In this document: positions 9,500 to 21,745 of the stretch, one piece after another
How positions within the stretch are numbered: position 1 is the first letter of the stretch
Layout: the number at the start of each line of letters is the position of its first letter
Source of the DNA: Cololabis saira
Lineage: Eukaryota; Chordata; Actinopteri; Beloniformes; Belonidae
Assembly: GCF_033807715.1 (NCBI RefSeq)
Contig: NC_084590.1
Location: 35,429,505 to 35,493,504 of the forward strand
Reading direction: 5' to 3'
Length of the DNA: 64,000 nucleotides
The notes under the pieces: model-generated
Told to the model about the DNA's origin: nothing
Databases searched by the model: none
Seen by the model: only the letters and a program-made list of their open reading frames with translations
Made by a program: the position numbers and the translations under genes

Positions 9500-12400
9500 A
9501 TATCATCAAACCAATATTTTATTGTGGGTAAATTAGACAATAGTATTAATGCTGGTCTTTTTCTTGTTATCTATGCCCTGTGTTTTACTCAACTGGCTCA
9601 GTCTGATTGCTGTCTTTAAAATTTACCTGAAACTCTACATTAAAGACTGCAGTCGGTAAACCATCTGTCATTTTATAAAGAGTTTGCAGCTGCTCTTGCA
9701 CTCAGTTTGTCACCAAACACAACGGCAAGCATGATGTACTTTGGAGACCTGTTCAAAGAAAAAGCTGGAGGCACTTAAGTTTGTGTGTACTTGTGTTTAG
9801 GTGCTGGGTGAGCAAGTAAAGGCATTTGTCCTTGGAAGGGGGTTAAGCCTGGGTACTGGCAATCAATCAATAACTAATGTTCTGTGAAGGGGTCATGGTT
9901 GGCATGGCCACGTGCCTCTCTATTCCCAAAACCGAGGTTGATTTCATTCTTTCTTTCCCCTCAAGCATAAAGAGGTAATTCTGCATCCACAAGAGTATTT
10001 TCTGCTTCTCTGTTAATGATGATTTTGCAGCCTAAAAACCCTGGGACATGTCACCAGATCTACAACAAACAAAACTAACTTCATTATTTCTTAATGCTGC
10101 ATGCTGTGGAAATATTCATGATACCAGTCACTCAGGAACCACTTAAGACATCGGAGTTCAGAAGAACAAGCGTTATTATAATAGAGCAGCGTGCTTTGAT
10201 GTCAGGTGTGGAAGACAGCACACAAGAACATGCCCTCACACTGCTGCCGAGTTGTGTGTTTGCAGTACCCATACACTGACATGTAATCATGTTTGTCTGT
10301 TGTCTGTATGTCCATACCCTGTCTGTCTCAGGGAGGGGAAATATGCTGTCTCTTCTCTCAGATGAGCTGGCAGTGACTGCAGAAACTATCCTTCCACAGC
10401 TATTACCAACAAAAAACCCTTCACACTGTACAGTGCCGTCTTACATTTTTATTTCAGATCCCTGAAATAAAGATGAAACTGCTAATTTGCAAATGGATAA
10501 TAGAGTTTACCAGTTGGATGTACATTAATACTTTGAATGAAGTGCTATGAAGAGAGATGAGAACCATATCTTAAAAAATACAAGACACATTCAGGTACAT
10601 AAATCTTCTTTATCTTTTGAAGTACTTTTTGTTTAATGTTGCATTTGCATCATGTCACTGAAATGCAGTAAATGTTGATTGTCTGTTCATCAGTGCGTCA
10701 TGAGCATTAATATGTTGCGAGTCACTGATGTGCCACATAAACCCATTATGAGGACAGCTGAGGCCTTTTGTGTTCGATCTCAGTAACTGAGAGGATTTCC
10801 TGACAGGAGACACTGCCATCCATTTACCCTGTAAGTCAGTCTCTTTGTCATGCAACAACACAATGCGAGAGGATACAGTGAGTGATTTAAGATCTTGTAA
10901 TGCTGAACAAAAGAGGTGATTAATATAAAATATGCATTACTAGAAAATGCATTGATGGATTGGAAAAAAAAAGATATGAAGAGAGGGGCGTACTATAACC
11001 GTGCATTTAGGAAGAGAGGAGAGGCACACTGGAGTGAAGTCTCTGTGAAATGTCAAGCATGAAACAGCATTCATGAGAGCAAGGCTTTAATTAATTGGCT
11101 TCACAAGTAGAACTGTGGACATTGCCCCACACACAGGTGCGTCATCAAGCACAAATACACTCCATTTAATTGATGAGTATCTCATGAATGCAGCTTAAAA
11201 AGTAATGGTGTTTGCTCCTATATAACCATAACTGGGTAATGACTGTACAGCTCAACCTTGAATCCTGCTCAGCTGTCACACCTAACCACGATAGCAGAAT
11301 CTTAATTTCAATCTTTGTCTCAATTTTTGTGTTTGTGTGTGTGAGAGAACAGCATTGCAGCTTTATGATGCTCTCCGTTGTGCAATTTGCAGCAACAAAA
11401 CATCCAAACGGTGTTATCCAAACAGCTGAGGCATCACCTTTAATAAATGACTCTATAATAGTAAATGAGAAGAAAGTAATTCCAGTCACATTTTTGTCTA
11501 GCACAGAAGCACATCATGTAAGGTTCCTCAAAGGGAGGATAAAGAAAGGAGAAAATGTTGCTGTACTCTTTGTCAGCAGATTGTGCAGGCAACATAAATC
11601 ATACAGCATGTCTACATCTTTTTGATGAACGACCAGACGAACATAAGTGGGTCTGCATCATTTTTGATCAGTACTGTCACAGTGAGTCTTAAACAATATG
11701 TATAGACAAGATCTTTTTATAGTTTCACCCTTACTGATGTCATTCACTGGAAAGAGATACAGGTCACCTGTTGGTTGAGTTTGCAGTGTCGGATGTTATT
11801 GTGATGTGTACAGATTCAGGGCTGGACTTAGACTGGCCACAGATGAGTGTTCTGGGGGAAAAACTTAAAAAATTGATGTCAAGCAAAGTAAAGTCGTCAG
11901 AAGGCCATAAATTCATGCTGATAAATGGTGCCATATCATCCGTGTAACGTATCAGATATTTTTAGAGTTCTCTTTTGAGTCACACTGGGTTACACATTAT
12001 GTCTTGTGTGTGCCTTAAATGGCATTTTGCATCTTTCATCATTGTCGGGAAGGTGTTTGCAGAGGACATAATGCATGCAGCACCTGCTGACATTGTACAA
12101 GGTGGCCCTCTGTGCTCAGGAAAGTGCAGCAGTGGGGGAAGGAAAGCAGAGAAAGACGTTGACTTGGACACATTTATTGTTTACTCCAAACAGCGGGAAC
12201 AATCAGAAAGATGAAGCTTCTTCCTGCGATGTGTGAAATGCTAAAAGTTGACCTTTCATCAAACCATCAGGCCAATGAGTGTGTTTCTTTCTTAAAATGC
12301 CAAAACACACCGTCTAAATCACCCTGCTGCGTTTTATCAATAATAAACAAATGTTGAATACGTTATGCATTTGAATTTCATATTATTTCGAGACGGTTTC

Positions 12401-12785
12401 CTACTTTTTAGGATTGTTTTGTTCTTTCCAGATGGCTGTGAGGTTTCCTTTTTTTAAATAAAAAATGTATTTCATTTTTTATTTGAGGGTGTTATTGTAA
12501 TACAAAGATGAATGTTTGACAGTTGACGTTTGAAGATAAGACTGACTATGATAATATAACTTAGATTGATTTTACAGTTGCTTAAGCTTACACACCTGGG
12601 CTGCCACTGTTAAAGCTCAATCACCTCTATACTGTTATCTTAATTGCAGAGTTAAAATCGGCAGTTAAAAGTCACGCTGCTGCGTTCTTAATCAATTGCA
12701 AATGTTGCAGAGCAGATGATCTAAACCAACAAACAGCGTGTTACAGTAGTCCAGATGTAAGGTAACAAAATGATGCATTACCGTT
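9500..12785. other. Unassigned region, 3.3 kb
   Basis: No repeat family or gene recognised. The largest frames are 137 codons (11212-11625, plus) and 112 codons (11166-11504, minus). They overlap in antisense and neither has a known motif or convincing splice borders, so both are probably chance. Some of this DNA could be conserved noncoding sequence, which cannot be judged without alignment. Confidence 0.45.
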
Positions 12786-13160
12786 ATGGCTTTGGTGATG
12801 GCTGGACCCAAAAGCAAACACAAAACTGTGGGATGAAGACTGAAGGGGGTTTACTTAGGTAGAGGGGAAATGGAGATAGCAGGAAGCCAGGTCGAAGGGC
12901 AGAGAGGAGAGTCCAGAGTGGGTCCAGGAGGGACTCAAAGGTGGGCTGCTGAGCTGGGTTAGGCGAAGGCCGAGCGGGCAGGAGCAACTAAGGCAACCCA
13001 GCACGCTTCTGTGTTCCATCCAAAAGAGGTAATAATCTGGCATCGAACTCCAGGATGGGGCAGGCTTTTACAGACCCACCCAGCCTGAAACAGAAAGCAC
13101 AACAGCCAGCCGCCAGGGAGCAAAAATCCAACAGAAAACATAACCACCACACATTACATT
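12786..13160. repeat. Possible dispersed repeat or LTR-like block
   Basis: This block of about 375 bp differs from its flanks in composition: purine-rich on the plus strand, CT-rich on the minus, with higher GC. Overlapping frames on the minus strand read through it. It resembles LTR or untranslated parts of fish retroelements, but no TG...CA borders or target duplication were found. Confidence 0.3.
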
Positions 13161-13199
13161 TTGTAGCTGCTTTGCAGGCAGGGCTTCGCCTTAGCAATG

Positions 13200-13795
13200 A
13201 ACCATAGGTGGAAAAATCTTGATTTTACAATGGCAAATTATATGTTTGTCCAACTTTTAGAGAGCTGTCAAAAATGACGCACAGATCCCTGACACCCGAG
13301 CAACTACATAAGGCCAAAGGGCCAAGAATGTCAGCCGAACTGCGGAGCACATCTAATTTTCCAAATCAAATGATCTCCTACTTCTTTTCATTAAAGGCTC
13401 AGAAAGTTAAGTTTTATCCAAGTTTTAAGATCTTTAAGAAAGTCTAAAAAAGGCTGTAGTGAAGTGTTACTGTCTGATCTGATGGGCAAATAAACATGGA
13501 TATCATCAGCAAAACAATGAAAAGAAATATTATGCTTCCTGAATAAAGACCTCGCAGGCAACTTAATACAATTGAAAACAACATGGGGCCCAAAATAGAG
13601 CCTTGAGGAACCCCAAAAGTTACAGGAGCTGGAGAAGAAAAACATTCAGCAATCTAAACCCAAATGGTTTTCTCTGACATGTGCGACCTAATCCACTTTA
13701 AAACTGTACCTTTAATACCAATCCATTTTCAAAATATTGTGATCCATTGTGTCAAATACTGCACACAGGTTTAAAGCAGCAGCACTGCCAGCCAG
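13200..13795 (-). pseudogene. LINE reverse transcriptase fragment
   Basis: On the minus strand the order is AVFDTMDHNIL (palm motif, near 13760), then a frameshifted GVPQGSILGPML block (near 13590-13620), then KHNISFHCFADDIHVYLP with the catalytic ADD, then LKTWIKLNFLSL. This is the palm and finger order of an L2-type LINE, with both catalytic Asp of ADD kept but at least two frame changes. The 5' endonuclease and 3' C-terminus are missing. It is an inactive internal fragment. Confidence 0.85.
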
Positions 13796-16395
13796 CGCTG
13801 GCAACAGCCAGTCCCTCTAGCTGAGCCACCCTCCGGGTTGGCCTGCAGCCTTCCAGGCTCACTAACTTGACCGACGTTAACAAGTTACCTTTTCCTTTAC
13901 CTCTTTTTGGAAGAGCTCTTTTTGGCTCTTCTCAGAAAGAGCTTCACTTCACTTCACTTTGACAGATGTCCTGATTAAAGGAGCTTAGTTGCAGATTTGT
14001 CAGTCCTCTTTTCAGCATTTCTTCCAACTATGTTTCTAGCATTTTTTACGTGTTTATGAATAAATTATTTTAGAAAACTCTGACCGGGGTCAGTCTAAAT
14101 AATTGAGATGGATATCTGAATAAACCTCCAAAAACAGAAATGAGGATGTAAAGCACATTATTGTTTTTTGTTAATACTTAATGAGGGATACAGCGAGATG
14201 TGTGCCAGAAAATGTGATGCACGAAACCAAACAAGACCTGTTTAGTTGTTAAACCCATACAACAAACACATGCACAGCGCCTCAGGTGCTGCAGGCACAC
14301 GCTTGGTTTTTATTCCTCTCACTGACTTTAGAAGTTACTTTTGATCTATGAGAGTGGGTGGAAATTAGGTTTTTGTGCAAAACAAAAGGCCCTCTAATTA
14401 GTGTCTTAATTCAGGATAAACGTGACTATTTTTATTGCTATAAAGCAGTTACACAAACATAATGTAAAATATAAACATGGAAATACTTTTTGTGTTTTCC
14501 TCTGTATTTGTCCCTGTTTATCTTGTAATGTAGATTCATGACTTTGCAAAAAAACGAAATACCACGCAAATCAAATATTGCAATGAATGAAATTGAAATT
14601 GAACTAAAATCATCTTGATTACGAAGACTTGCAACAAAACCATATTATATCTTTAAATTATTTTCAAATGAACCATATTGTAGGTTGTAGAAAATAAAAA
14701 ACTAATTATTGGAGCTTAGAAAGCAATGACAACTTCAAGGAAGGTAGCAAACTTTTTTTTTTTTAAACATTTGCTGATGTTTATCAGCCCATTCTATACA
14801 ACCATTAATAACGTAAATGCACTAATGCATTTTACACAATCAAAATCTACTGTCAGCTCCCTTCTCCATTTTCCTTTCATCTACCAACATTAATGATTTC
14901 TGCAGTTGTCAAAAATCCATTAAGATCAGGGATGCTCTACTGCTTGAACTAATGTCATCCGTCTTATTGAAAACAAATGCAAAGTAAGTCTTTTTATTTT
15001 GCTTGACATTATGACACCGGAATCACTGCACTTGGAAACTGGTCCTGGTCTGCCAAAAATGAGCTTCAGTAGCTATGAATATGTTTCAACATGATATACA
15101 GTAATGCGCAGAATCATATAATGCAGTAGGCCCTACAGTATGTGTCTTTGAGCTGTGTTTATCTTTTGACAACTATTATGTAAAGATAGTAAAGTAATAA
15201 AAAATACAGTAGATACAAGGCAAAAACAAACCAAAGAAAGCTGTTTTTATTTTGCTCCTGGTTGACACTAAACCTTTTTGTCACCAACAATCCATATATT
15301 TTAAAAATTAATACCTTCAAAGTGCTAGTCTATTCACAAGATAAAGTCTGAGGGGTCTGTCTTTCAACATCTTTACACAAGTGATGGTAGACTCAGTGGT
15401 CAGTGGGTTGGGAAGATCTTAAAAGTTTAAAACTCTCCTTCATGAGCTGGATGGAAAGGCCTTTGGAGTTGGCAAGATCCTTCTGAAATGGACTTGTGAA
15501 AGCTCTGCAAAATTCTGTGCTTTTCAAATACCACTTCTGGCCTTTCACCCACAGAGACCTCTCAGACTTTGATGGTATATTTTAGCTTGAGCAATGTGCA
15601 AAGGTCAATGCGGCGAACAGTGGTCTAAGAGCTGATTCAGAATGCACAATATAATACGATACACACTACCAAGATGGGGATAAGGGATAGAAAGCGATGC
15701 CATCTGCAAGTAAGAGGGTGGAAGGACAGACTGTCCATAGTTACTAAAAGTCTTCATTCTTTTGGCTGCATGATAATGGCGAGTCTGTGACAAAATGCCA
15801 CATAACACAAAGTGTCTCAGGTGACCCTCAAATGCCTAAAACTCATATAGATGATGGAACAAAATAATGAAAAGCAAAGGTTGTCTGTATGTAAATCAAG
15901 CAATATCCATTTACACATGTTGTCAGTTCTAATTGAGGTATGAGGTGGCCGAGGAGCTATAGACTGGACTAACAAAAGACAATTGATGCTCCCTTACAAA
16001 CTAATAAAATACTAAAGAGCGAAAGAAATGAAATACGTACTTTGCTCTTTGCTACAGGAACTGGTCTTTGAGATAAACAATATATCAGTAATTGCCTCAA
16101 AGTGGTACTGGGATTACTAGCACAGGTCTGTCCTCACGCCGTACAGGTCCCAGGTGTAAATATGTGTAGCTCAAGACCACTTAGCAGGGAGGTGGAGATG
16201 GGGGTAAGCCTGCTCTGTCAGCTCTCTCTGGGCATATGAATCTTTTAAAAATGGCAAGTACAGGCAGAGCAGAGCATCATGGAAATGGAGTGCATCCGTG
16301 CCTACAGCCTGAGATAAAATGCTAAATTATGTTGTACTATTCAGAAATGAACTGCTGATTGCACATAAAGCGAAACAAACAGGTTTCATTAAATA
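13796..16395. other. Unassigned region, 2.6 kb
   Basis: No gene or repeat family recognised. An inexact short repeat of AAGAGCT/TTTTGGCTCTT lies near 13910-13940. The rest is AT-rich, with no frame above about 70 codons. Confidence 0.45.
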
Positions 16396-16409
16396 TATGT
16401 ATCTTCATT

Positions 16410-16804
16410 CATTCATTCATTCATTCATTCATTATCTTACCCGCTTTATCCCTTGCGGGGTCACGGGGGTCTGCTGGAGCCTATCCCAGCTCATTTCAGG
16501 TGAGAGGCAGGGGATACACCCTGGACAGGTCACCAGTCCATCGCAGGGCCACATATAGACACACAAACCATGCTCACAACCACACTCACGCTCACACCTA
16601 CGGGCAATTTAGAGTCACCAATTAACCTAATATGCATGTTTTTGGACTGTGGGAGGAAGCCGGAGTACCCGGAGAGAACCCACGCGAGCACGGGGAGAAC
16701 ATGCAAACTCCACACAGAAAGGCCCCTGCCGGGCCTGGGAGTCGAACCGGGGACCTTCTTGCTGTGAGGCAACAGTGCTAACCACTAAGCCACCGTGCTG
16801 CCCC
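16410..16804 (-). mobile_element. tRNA-derived SINE, family II, full copy
   Basis: The minus strand starts GGGCAGCACGGTGGCTTAGTG, with box A-like TGGCTTAGTGGTTAGCAC and box B-like GGTTCGACTCC. It continues through a body with CAGTCCAAAAACATGC and ends in a (GAAT)n tail, seen as ATTC repeats on the plus strand. Target duplications TATGTATCTTCATT lie at 16396-16409 and 16805-16818. It is a complete insertion of a SINE widespread in spiny-rayed fish. Open frames of 65-88 codons inside it are not genes. Confidence 0.9.
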
Positions 16805-16818
16805 TATGTATCTTCATT

Positions 16819-17824
16819 TGGGCAAAAATGTAGGAGTTGGGAGAGTAAATAGGATACTGTTTTGCTATGAAGTAGGCTATGTAGAGCATTGAAGGAAAAT
16901 TTTTTTTTTTTTAAATCATCACAAAATTCCTCCCAGTAAATAATAAAATTTAACAACTGTATATGGAACACAATTGATTTCATAGGGGCTTTAAAATGAA
17001 GGATTGGGTATTCATTACTTTATGGCCAAACCTCTCAACATGATAGCTGGGTGTATCTATATCACCGAGACTCTCACACACCTGCGCTTAGGCAGGAGAT
17101 TTGTTTGTGTTTTGAACACTTTAAAGATTATGGATTTTACTACGTATACATGATTCAGGTGGGCAGGGCTTCCTTGTTTACAACTGATGCTTGAGAAATC
17201 AAATATTCAAGTCAAGTTACCTGAAGACATAAGTTATAGTGTTTGGCCTATAGAATAAGGCCAAACACACTGATATTTATAAATGTAAATATCGCTTTGT
17301 CATCTCTACGAGTTCATTTATTCGCACATCTATTCCAGGTCAGTTGCAGCCTAGCTACAGCTGTGTGACTGAGAAGAGAGGATGACAGTAGTATTTTGTA
17401 GCTTTAAGTAATTCCAGCTCCACTGTCATACTTATAAACCTCTTCCATGTACTGTACCTTCCCATCATTCTGGAAACACTTCAGAGGGAAGAACAGAGAG
17501 TCATAGACGGAATACATTCAAATTCGTTCCTTTGTCGTTTTTTCTTCTAGTTCACTAACCTGATATGTAATATAAAGCAGACCTTTTCCTCTTCTTTGAC
17601 TGAACAAGTGTAAAAATAATGAGCATTTGCTGAGCTGCATTTTAATGTGGCCTCTTGCCTACTCAGACCCATTTTAGGATTTGCCTTTTTAAAGTTCCCT
17701 TTTAAAAAATCTATTATTGGCTTATTGTCCTACAGTGAGTAATGGAAAAAAAGAAAATCTCAGCGTAACTCAGTTTTCAAATTATAGGCTAGGAGTTTGA
17801 CAACCTAAGCTGCTAGTTATGCAG
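16819..17824. other. Unassigned spacer, 1 kb
   Basis: AT-rich, with a 15-T run near 16895. No gene or repeat recognised. Confidence 0.45.
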
Positions 17825-18265
17825 TGACCACCTATAACATTAAAACCACCTTCTTAGTTTTGTGTTGGATTCCCCTTGTGCTGCCAAACCAACACTGAAT
17901 TGGCAAAGTATGAAGGTGGCATTAGCTATGTGGTTAGTTAACATATTAGCATCTAGCATGAGCTAGTGTTAGATACATCTGCCCAACTGTTTGTGATTAG
18001 CTAGAACAGGCTGAACACAGTCTGCTTGTTTCCCATTTATGGAGCCAGGGCTGTGTGCGAAATCACAGGAACCTACCTTTAAAGTCACGTAAAGTCCTTT
18101 AGGATCCTGTAAATTGTGGTTTCTGTTGATCATACAAGGTTTTCCATCACATTCCATTGACCAAAATCAGCACCTTCAAGCGTTTTCATGTTCGTGAAAC
18201 GATTTCCCATCAGCTGTGACATGTTGTATTGTTCTGCTGGAAGAAGGCACCACCTCAGGGAGTGC
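17825..18265 (+). repeat. Dispersed fish repeat (ACATTAAAACCACC type), decayed
   Basis: It begins TATAACATTAAAACCACCTT and CCCTTGTGCTGCCAAACC, a phrase I recognise from a very common teleost repeat of DNA-transposon origin. It ends with a TGTTCTGCTGGAAGAAGGCA region. Its termini were not resolved. Confidence 0.6.
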
Positions 18266-18850
18266 CATCCTATGAAGGGTGAACAGTATTATTTATATCA
18301 TATTTATATTATATGAATGCAAGGATCCACTGTTTTCAGGGGTGTAGGGACCCAAATGAACGAGATAGGGAGACAGAACCGTTATTTCACAAAAGTCACT
18401 GCCAAGGAAGGTTTACTGAAGAAACCTCAGTAAAACAGAAAATCCAATTGCACTTGTCTTTTCTTCGCCTCTGGCCAGGAACATTACATGAAATACAATT
18501 TCACTGATCAGATCATGCCACCTTTTTTGACACACAGTTTCCCCCAAAAAATATATGTAACCATGTTATGTTTTTAAAAACTACATGCATACTATACTTA
18601 AAATCCACACCCAGAAACGTATTTTTCTGAAATTATGTGAAGTGAATGTTAAGTTATGTAAATACTTTATGTAATGGCAAACCATAATTTAATTTTTCTA
18701 TTTCTAGCCCTGTATTTTATTCTAATGCTAACAAGGCATTCAAACACCAATCTCTTGGGGGAAATGATGGTTTTCAAGAGCCACTTTTATCCCCGTATAG
18801 TGCCTTTCCTTCCACAAGAAGCACTTTTTGTTACTTGAAAAAGTGGATGT
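18266..18850. other. Unassigned spacer
   Basis: No gene or repeat recognised. A 64-codon frame at 18313-18507 shows no motif. Confidence 0.4.
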
Positions 18851-18854
18851 TTTT

Positions 18855-18965
18855 GGTCCACCCATCCATCCTATACCTGCTTATTCCTGTTAGGGGTCAT
18901 ATGGATCTGCTGAAACCTATCACCGGCTCTTTTTGAGCCAAAAACACATCACCAGGATGAGACGG
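18855..18965 (-). mobile_element. SINE family II relic
   Basis: A diverged match to the 3' half of the 16410-16804 copy in the same orientation: CCATCCATCCTATACCTGCT, then TCTGCTGAAACCTATC and ACACATCACCAGGATGAG. Confidence 0.5.
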
Positions 18966-19169
18966 GACAGTATATGCGAGTAACTTCCTCCATCCCTGTT
19001 TTAATACGTAGCAGAAAAAGATTAGTCAGCCTTCAGAGGAAAAAAAGGCTCACCCAATACATTCTGCTAATTTATCAAATCTTTTTTTCAATGCTCATCA
19101 GTCACAGCCAGACCATAATACAAACTGGTTAGATAGTGCTATTAATACACTGAAACTAGGTGTACTATG

Positions 19170-19801
19170 TGCCAGGTTTTTGGCTGTAAAAAAACATTTT
19201 CTAAATTAATGATTTTATTTTAAAACACAAACTAGATGTGTTTGTGTTTTTTAACAGAAAGGTGGTTCAATGAAGATAATCATGCAACAGTTCATATAGA
19301 AACAAACCCTACCAACTACAGCTTTATGAGTAAGCCTAGATAGAATAAGAAAGGATGAGGAGTAACTGTTCTGTTTAGTGACTCCCTTCAACGTAAGCAA
19401 ATGTCTTTTGACAAGTATGCCTCCTTTGAATATGTGCCTCTTCAGAGGAAATCATCGCCTTGTGTGTTGTTTCTCAATGTCTACAGGCCACCTAATTACC
19501 AATGCAGGCTTCTTTGATGATTTTGCTGGACTATTGTCTTTCATCTGTGTTGATTTTGATTGTGTAAATGTTGGAGATTTTATCATCCATGTTGATAACA
19601 ATCAGCACATATGGGCCAAGGAATTGTGTTGTGTTTTTGATCATTTTGGACTGACTCAAAAAACACAAAAAAAGAAATGGTCTCAACTTAATTATGTCCA
19701 GAGGTCTGAACATCTTAGAAGTTATGGCAAATATTTCTTTGTCAGACCATTATTGTGTTTTCTTTGAGTTTCATTAATGTCTGGAGAAGCTTCCTGTAAA
19801 T
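19170..19801 (+). pseudogene. LINE endonuclease-domain fragment (L2/Maui-like)
   Basis: APE-type endonucleases of LINEs nick target DNA to prime reverse transcription. Here, across frames, I see KHKLDVFVF and a WFNEDN block (normally ETWLNEDN), then a block matching GGGVTVLFSDSLQ, then VGDFIIHVDNNQHIWAKELC (about 19560-19625). The last is the catalytic GDFN.H.D region, with Asn changed to Ile at the GDFN position. Several frameshifts are present. The LINE continues at 20307 after a SINE insertion, but about 1 kb of pre-RT sequence is missing. Confidence 0.85.
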
Positions 19802-19813
19802 ATGTATCCAGCT

Positions 19814-20294
19814 AGGGGGCACGGGTGGCGCAGCTGGTAGTGCAGCCGTACAGCTAGAAGGTTGTGGGTTCAATTCTCACTGGGGACGCTGTGGGTGCTG
19901 AAGGCGCGTTAAGTTCCCCCATGACTTCAGCGCACACACCCTGGGTGGGGTTGGCGAAAGGGCCTTTCTGTGTGGAGTTAGCATATTCTCCCCGTGTTCC
20001 CTTGGTAGCTAATGTGAAACACAAAAACATGCAGCAGTCCTGGGCTACACATGCCCCCTCTGGCCAGCCGGGGCGCCAGATGGGGTGGGGAGGATCTGGC
20101 CGGAATAACGTGATCCTTCCACGCACTACGTCCAGCCAGAGAAACCCCACCCTGTCTGGTGAAAAGAAGCGGCCTGCTCACTCCTCAAGTAATGAGGAGA
20201 CTTGAGCTCAGTGTAGGGTAGAGGGTGAGCAATTCCCAGGTCTGACTTAGGTAGGAGGACTGGGTGAAAAAAATGGGGAAAAATCGGGATAAAA
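19814..20294 (+). mobile_element. tRNA-derived SINE, family I, copy 2 (about 481 bp)
   Basis: The head GGGGGCACGGGTGGCGCAGC has box A-like GGCGCAGCTGGTAGTGC and box B-like GGGTTCAATTCTC. The body contains ACTTCAGCGCACACACCC and CCTCTGGCCAGCCGGGGCGCC. A segment near 20085-20195 (GGAATAACGTGATCCTTCCA to ACTCCTCAAG) is absent from copy 1 but present at 25.1 kb. The tail is A-rich (GGGATAAAA). Target duplications ATGTATCCAGCT lie at 19802-19813 and 20295-20306, so it inserted into the LINE. Frames of 98-113 codons inside are incidental. Confidence 0.9.
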
Positions 20295-20306
20295 ATGTAT
20301 CCAGCT

Positions 20307-21655
20307 CCTCCTCCTCCACTCATCTTCAGCAAATTACATTGATTATTAGTATCATTGAAACCACACAGGTAACGTGGCAGAAAATGAAATTATAAGTTAA
20401 TGATGTCCTTAATAACATCCACTCCAGTCGAAGGAGCTTGGTTGAAAAACTGGGTGGGACAGTACCTACTTGGTTTGAGTCCTATCAAAGACAGGTACTT
20501 TTTTGTGTCTTTAGGTAACGACATATCTGAGTCAACAAAAATAACATGTGGAGTTCCTCAAGGTTCAATTTTGGGGTCTTTCTTGTTCAACAGCTTTATG
20601 CTCCTCCTCAAATTATAAAAAGAGCAAGATGTGTTGCCAAAACTGTACAGATAACACAGAAAGTTATATAACCATCTCAGCAGGAGTAGTATATAATCCA
20701 ATTCAAACATTGATTAAGTGCAATGATCAAATCAAAGAGTGTCAGACTTTTCTTAAGTTACATGAAGACAAAACAGAATTAATAGTGTTTGGAGCCAAGG
20801 AGGAATGATTTAAAAGTCAGCACTCAGCTTCAAGCAATGAAGCTAAAGAACCAGCCAAGTGAGAAATCTGGGTGTGGTTATAGACTCAGAACTGAATTTT
20901 AACAGCCACATTAAGGCAGTAGTGAAGTCAGCCAATTATCACCTAAAGAACATATCGAGGATTAAAGCACTGATGTCTCAGCAGGACTTAGAAAAATGTG
21001 TCCATGCTTTTACCTTCAGTAGACTGGACTACGGTAATGCTATTCTCACGGGTCTCCCGAAAAAATCCATCAAACAGCTGCAGTTGGTTCAGAACGCTGC
21101 TGCTCGAGGCCTCACTAAGACCAAGAAAGTGGACCATAAGACTCCGGTCCTTGGATATTTAAACTGGCTTCTGTCTGTCACAGAATAGATTTTAAAATTC
21201 TGCTGCTTGTTGATAAATATCTGAATGGTCTAGGGCCAAAGAACACCTCTGATCTTCTGGTCCATTATGAACTGACCTAAATCTTCAGGTCATCAGGGCC
21301 TACTTTTTGTACCCAGAGTTAGAACCAAATACAATGAGGGAGCATTTAGCTTTTGTACTCCTCACCAAACTCCCAGAATGTATCAGGGCTGCTGAGACTC
21401 ATAGCTAGTTTAAATCAAAGTTGAAAACCTTTTTACTGCTGCATTTCAGTAATATCCCACAATGTACTGTAACTTTTATTTCTTGCATTTCATCAGTTTT
21501 ATTTTTTTAACTTATATCAGTCTCTCGTTAACTTCTCATGCAGCTTTTAAACAATTTTATTTCTTAATGTACTTTTTAATGTTTTTGTTCATTTTTTAAA
21601 GCACTTTGACTTGTCTAGGATGATATGTGCTATCTATAAACTTGCCTTATTGCAG
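20307..21655 (+). pseudogene. LINE reverse transcriptase 3' half and tail (L2/Maui-like)
   Basis: Plus-strand frames carry STPVEGAWLKNWVGQYLLGL and ITCGVPQGSILGSFLFN (the palm segment before the catalytic ADD, about 20540-20600). Next come LHEDKTELIVFG (near 20760), NLGVVIDSELNFNSHIKAV (20859 on), and SRLDYGNAILTGLPKKSIKQ with LQLVQNAAAR (21015-21110). The conserved C-terminal region follows, frameshifted near 21185. The FADD box between 20600 and 20700 is damaged or deleted. After about 21420 the 3' tail ends GCACTTTGACTTGTCT and AACTTGCCTTATTG. It is inactive. Confidence 0.85.
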
Positions 21656-21745
21656 GTTCACCTATATAGACAGACACTCTCATACTCACACCTATGAGTA
21701 GTTCAGAAAGACCAATTAGCCTAACGTGCATATTTTTGGACTATT
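21656..21745 (-). mobile_element. SINE family II fragment
   Basis: ACTCACACCTATGAGTAGTT, then ACCAATTAGCCTAACGTGCA and TTTTTGGACT match the SINE II body at 16590-16650 in the same orientation. Only about 90 bp remain. Confidence 0.7.

Noticed and set aside
11166..11625. Antisense pair of frames of 112 and 137 codons
   Set aside because: Opposite-strand overlap, no known domain, no splice-like borders; likely chance.
16319..16852. Overlapping frames of 65-88 codons on both strands
   Set aside because: They are translations of SINE family II and its ATTC tail.
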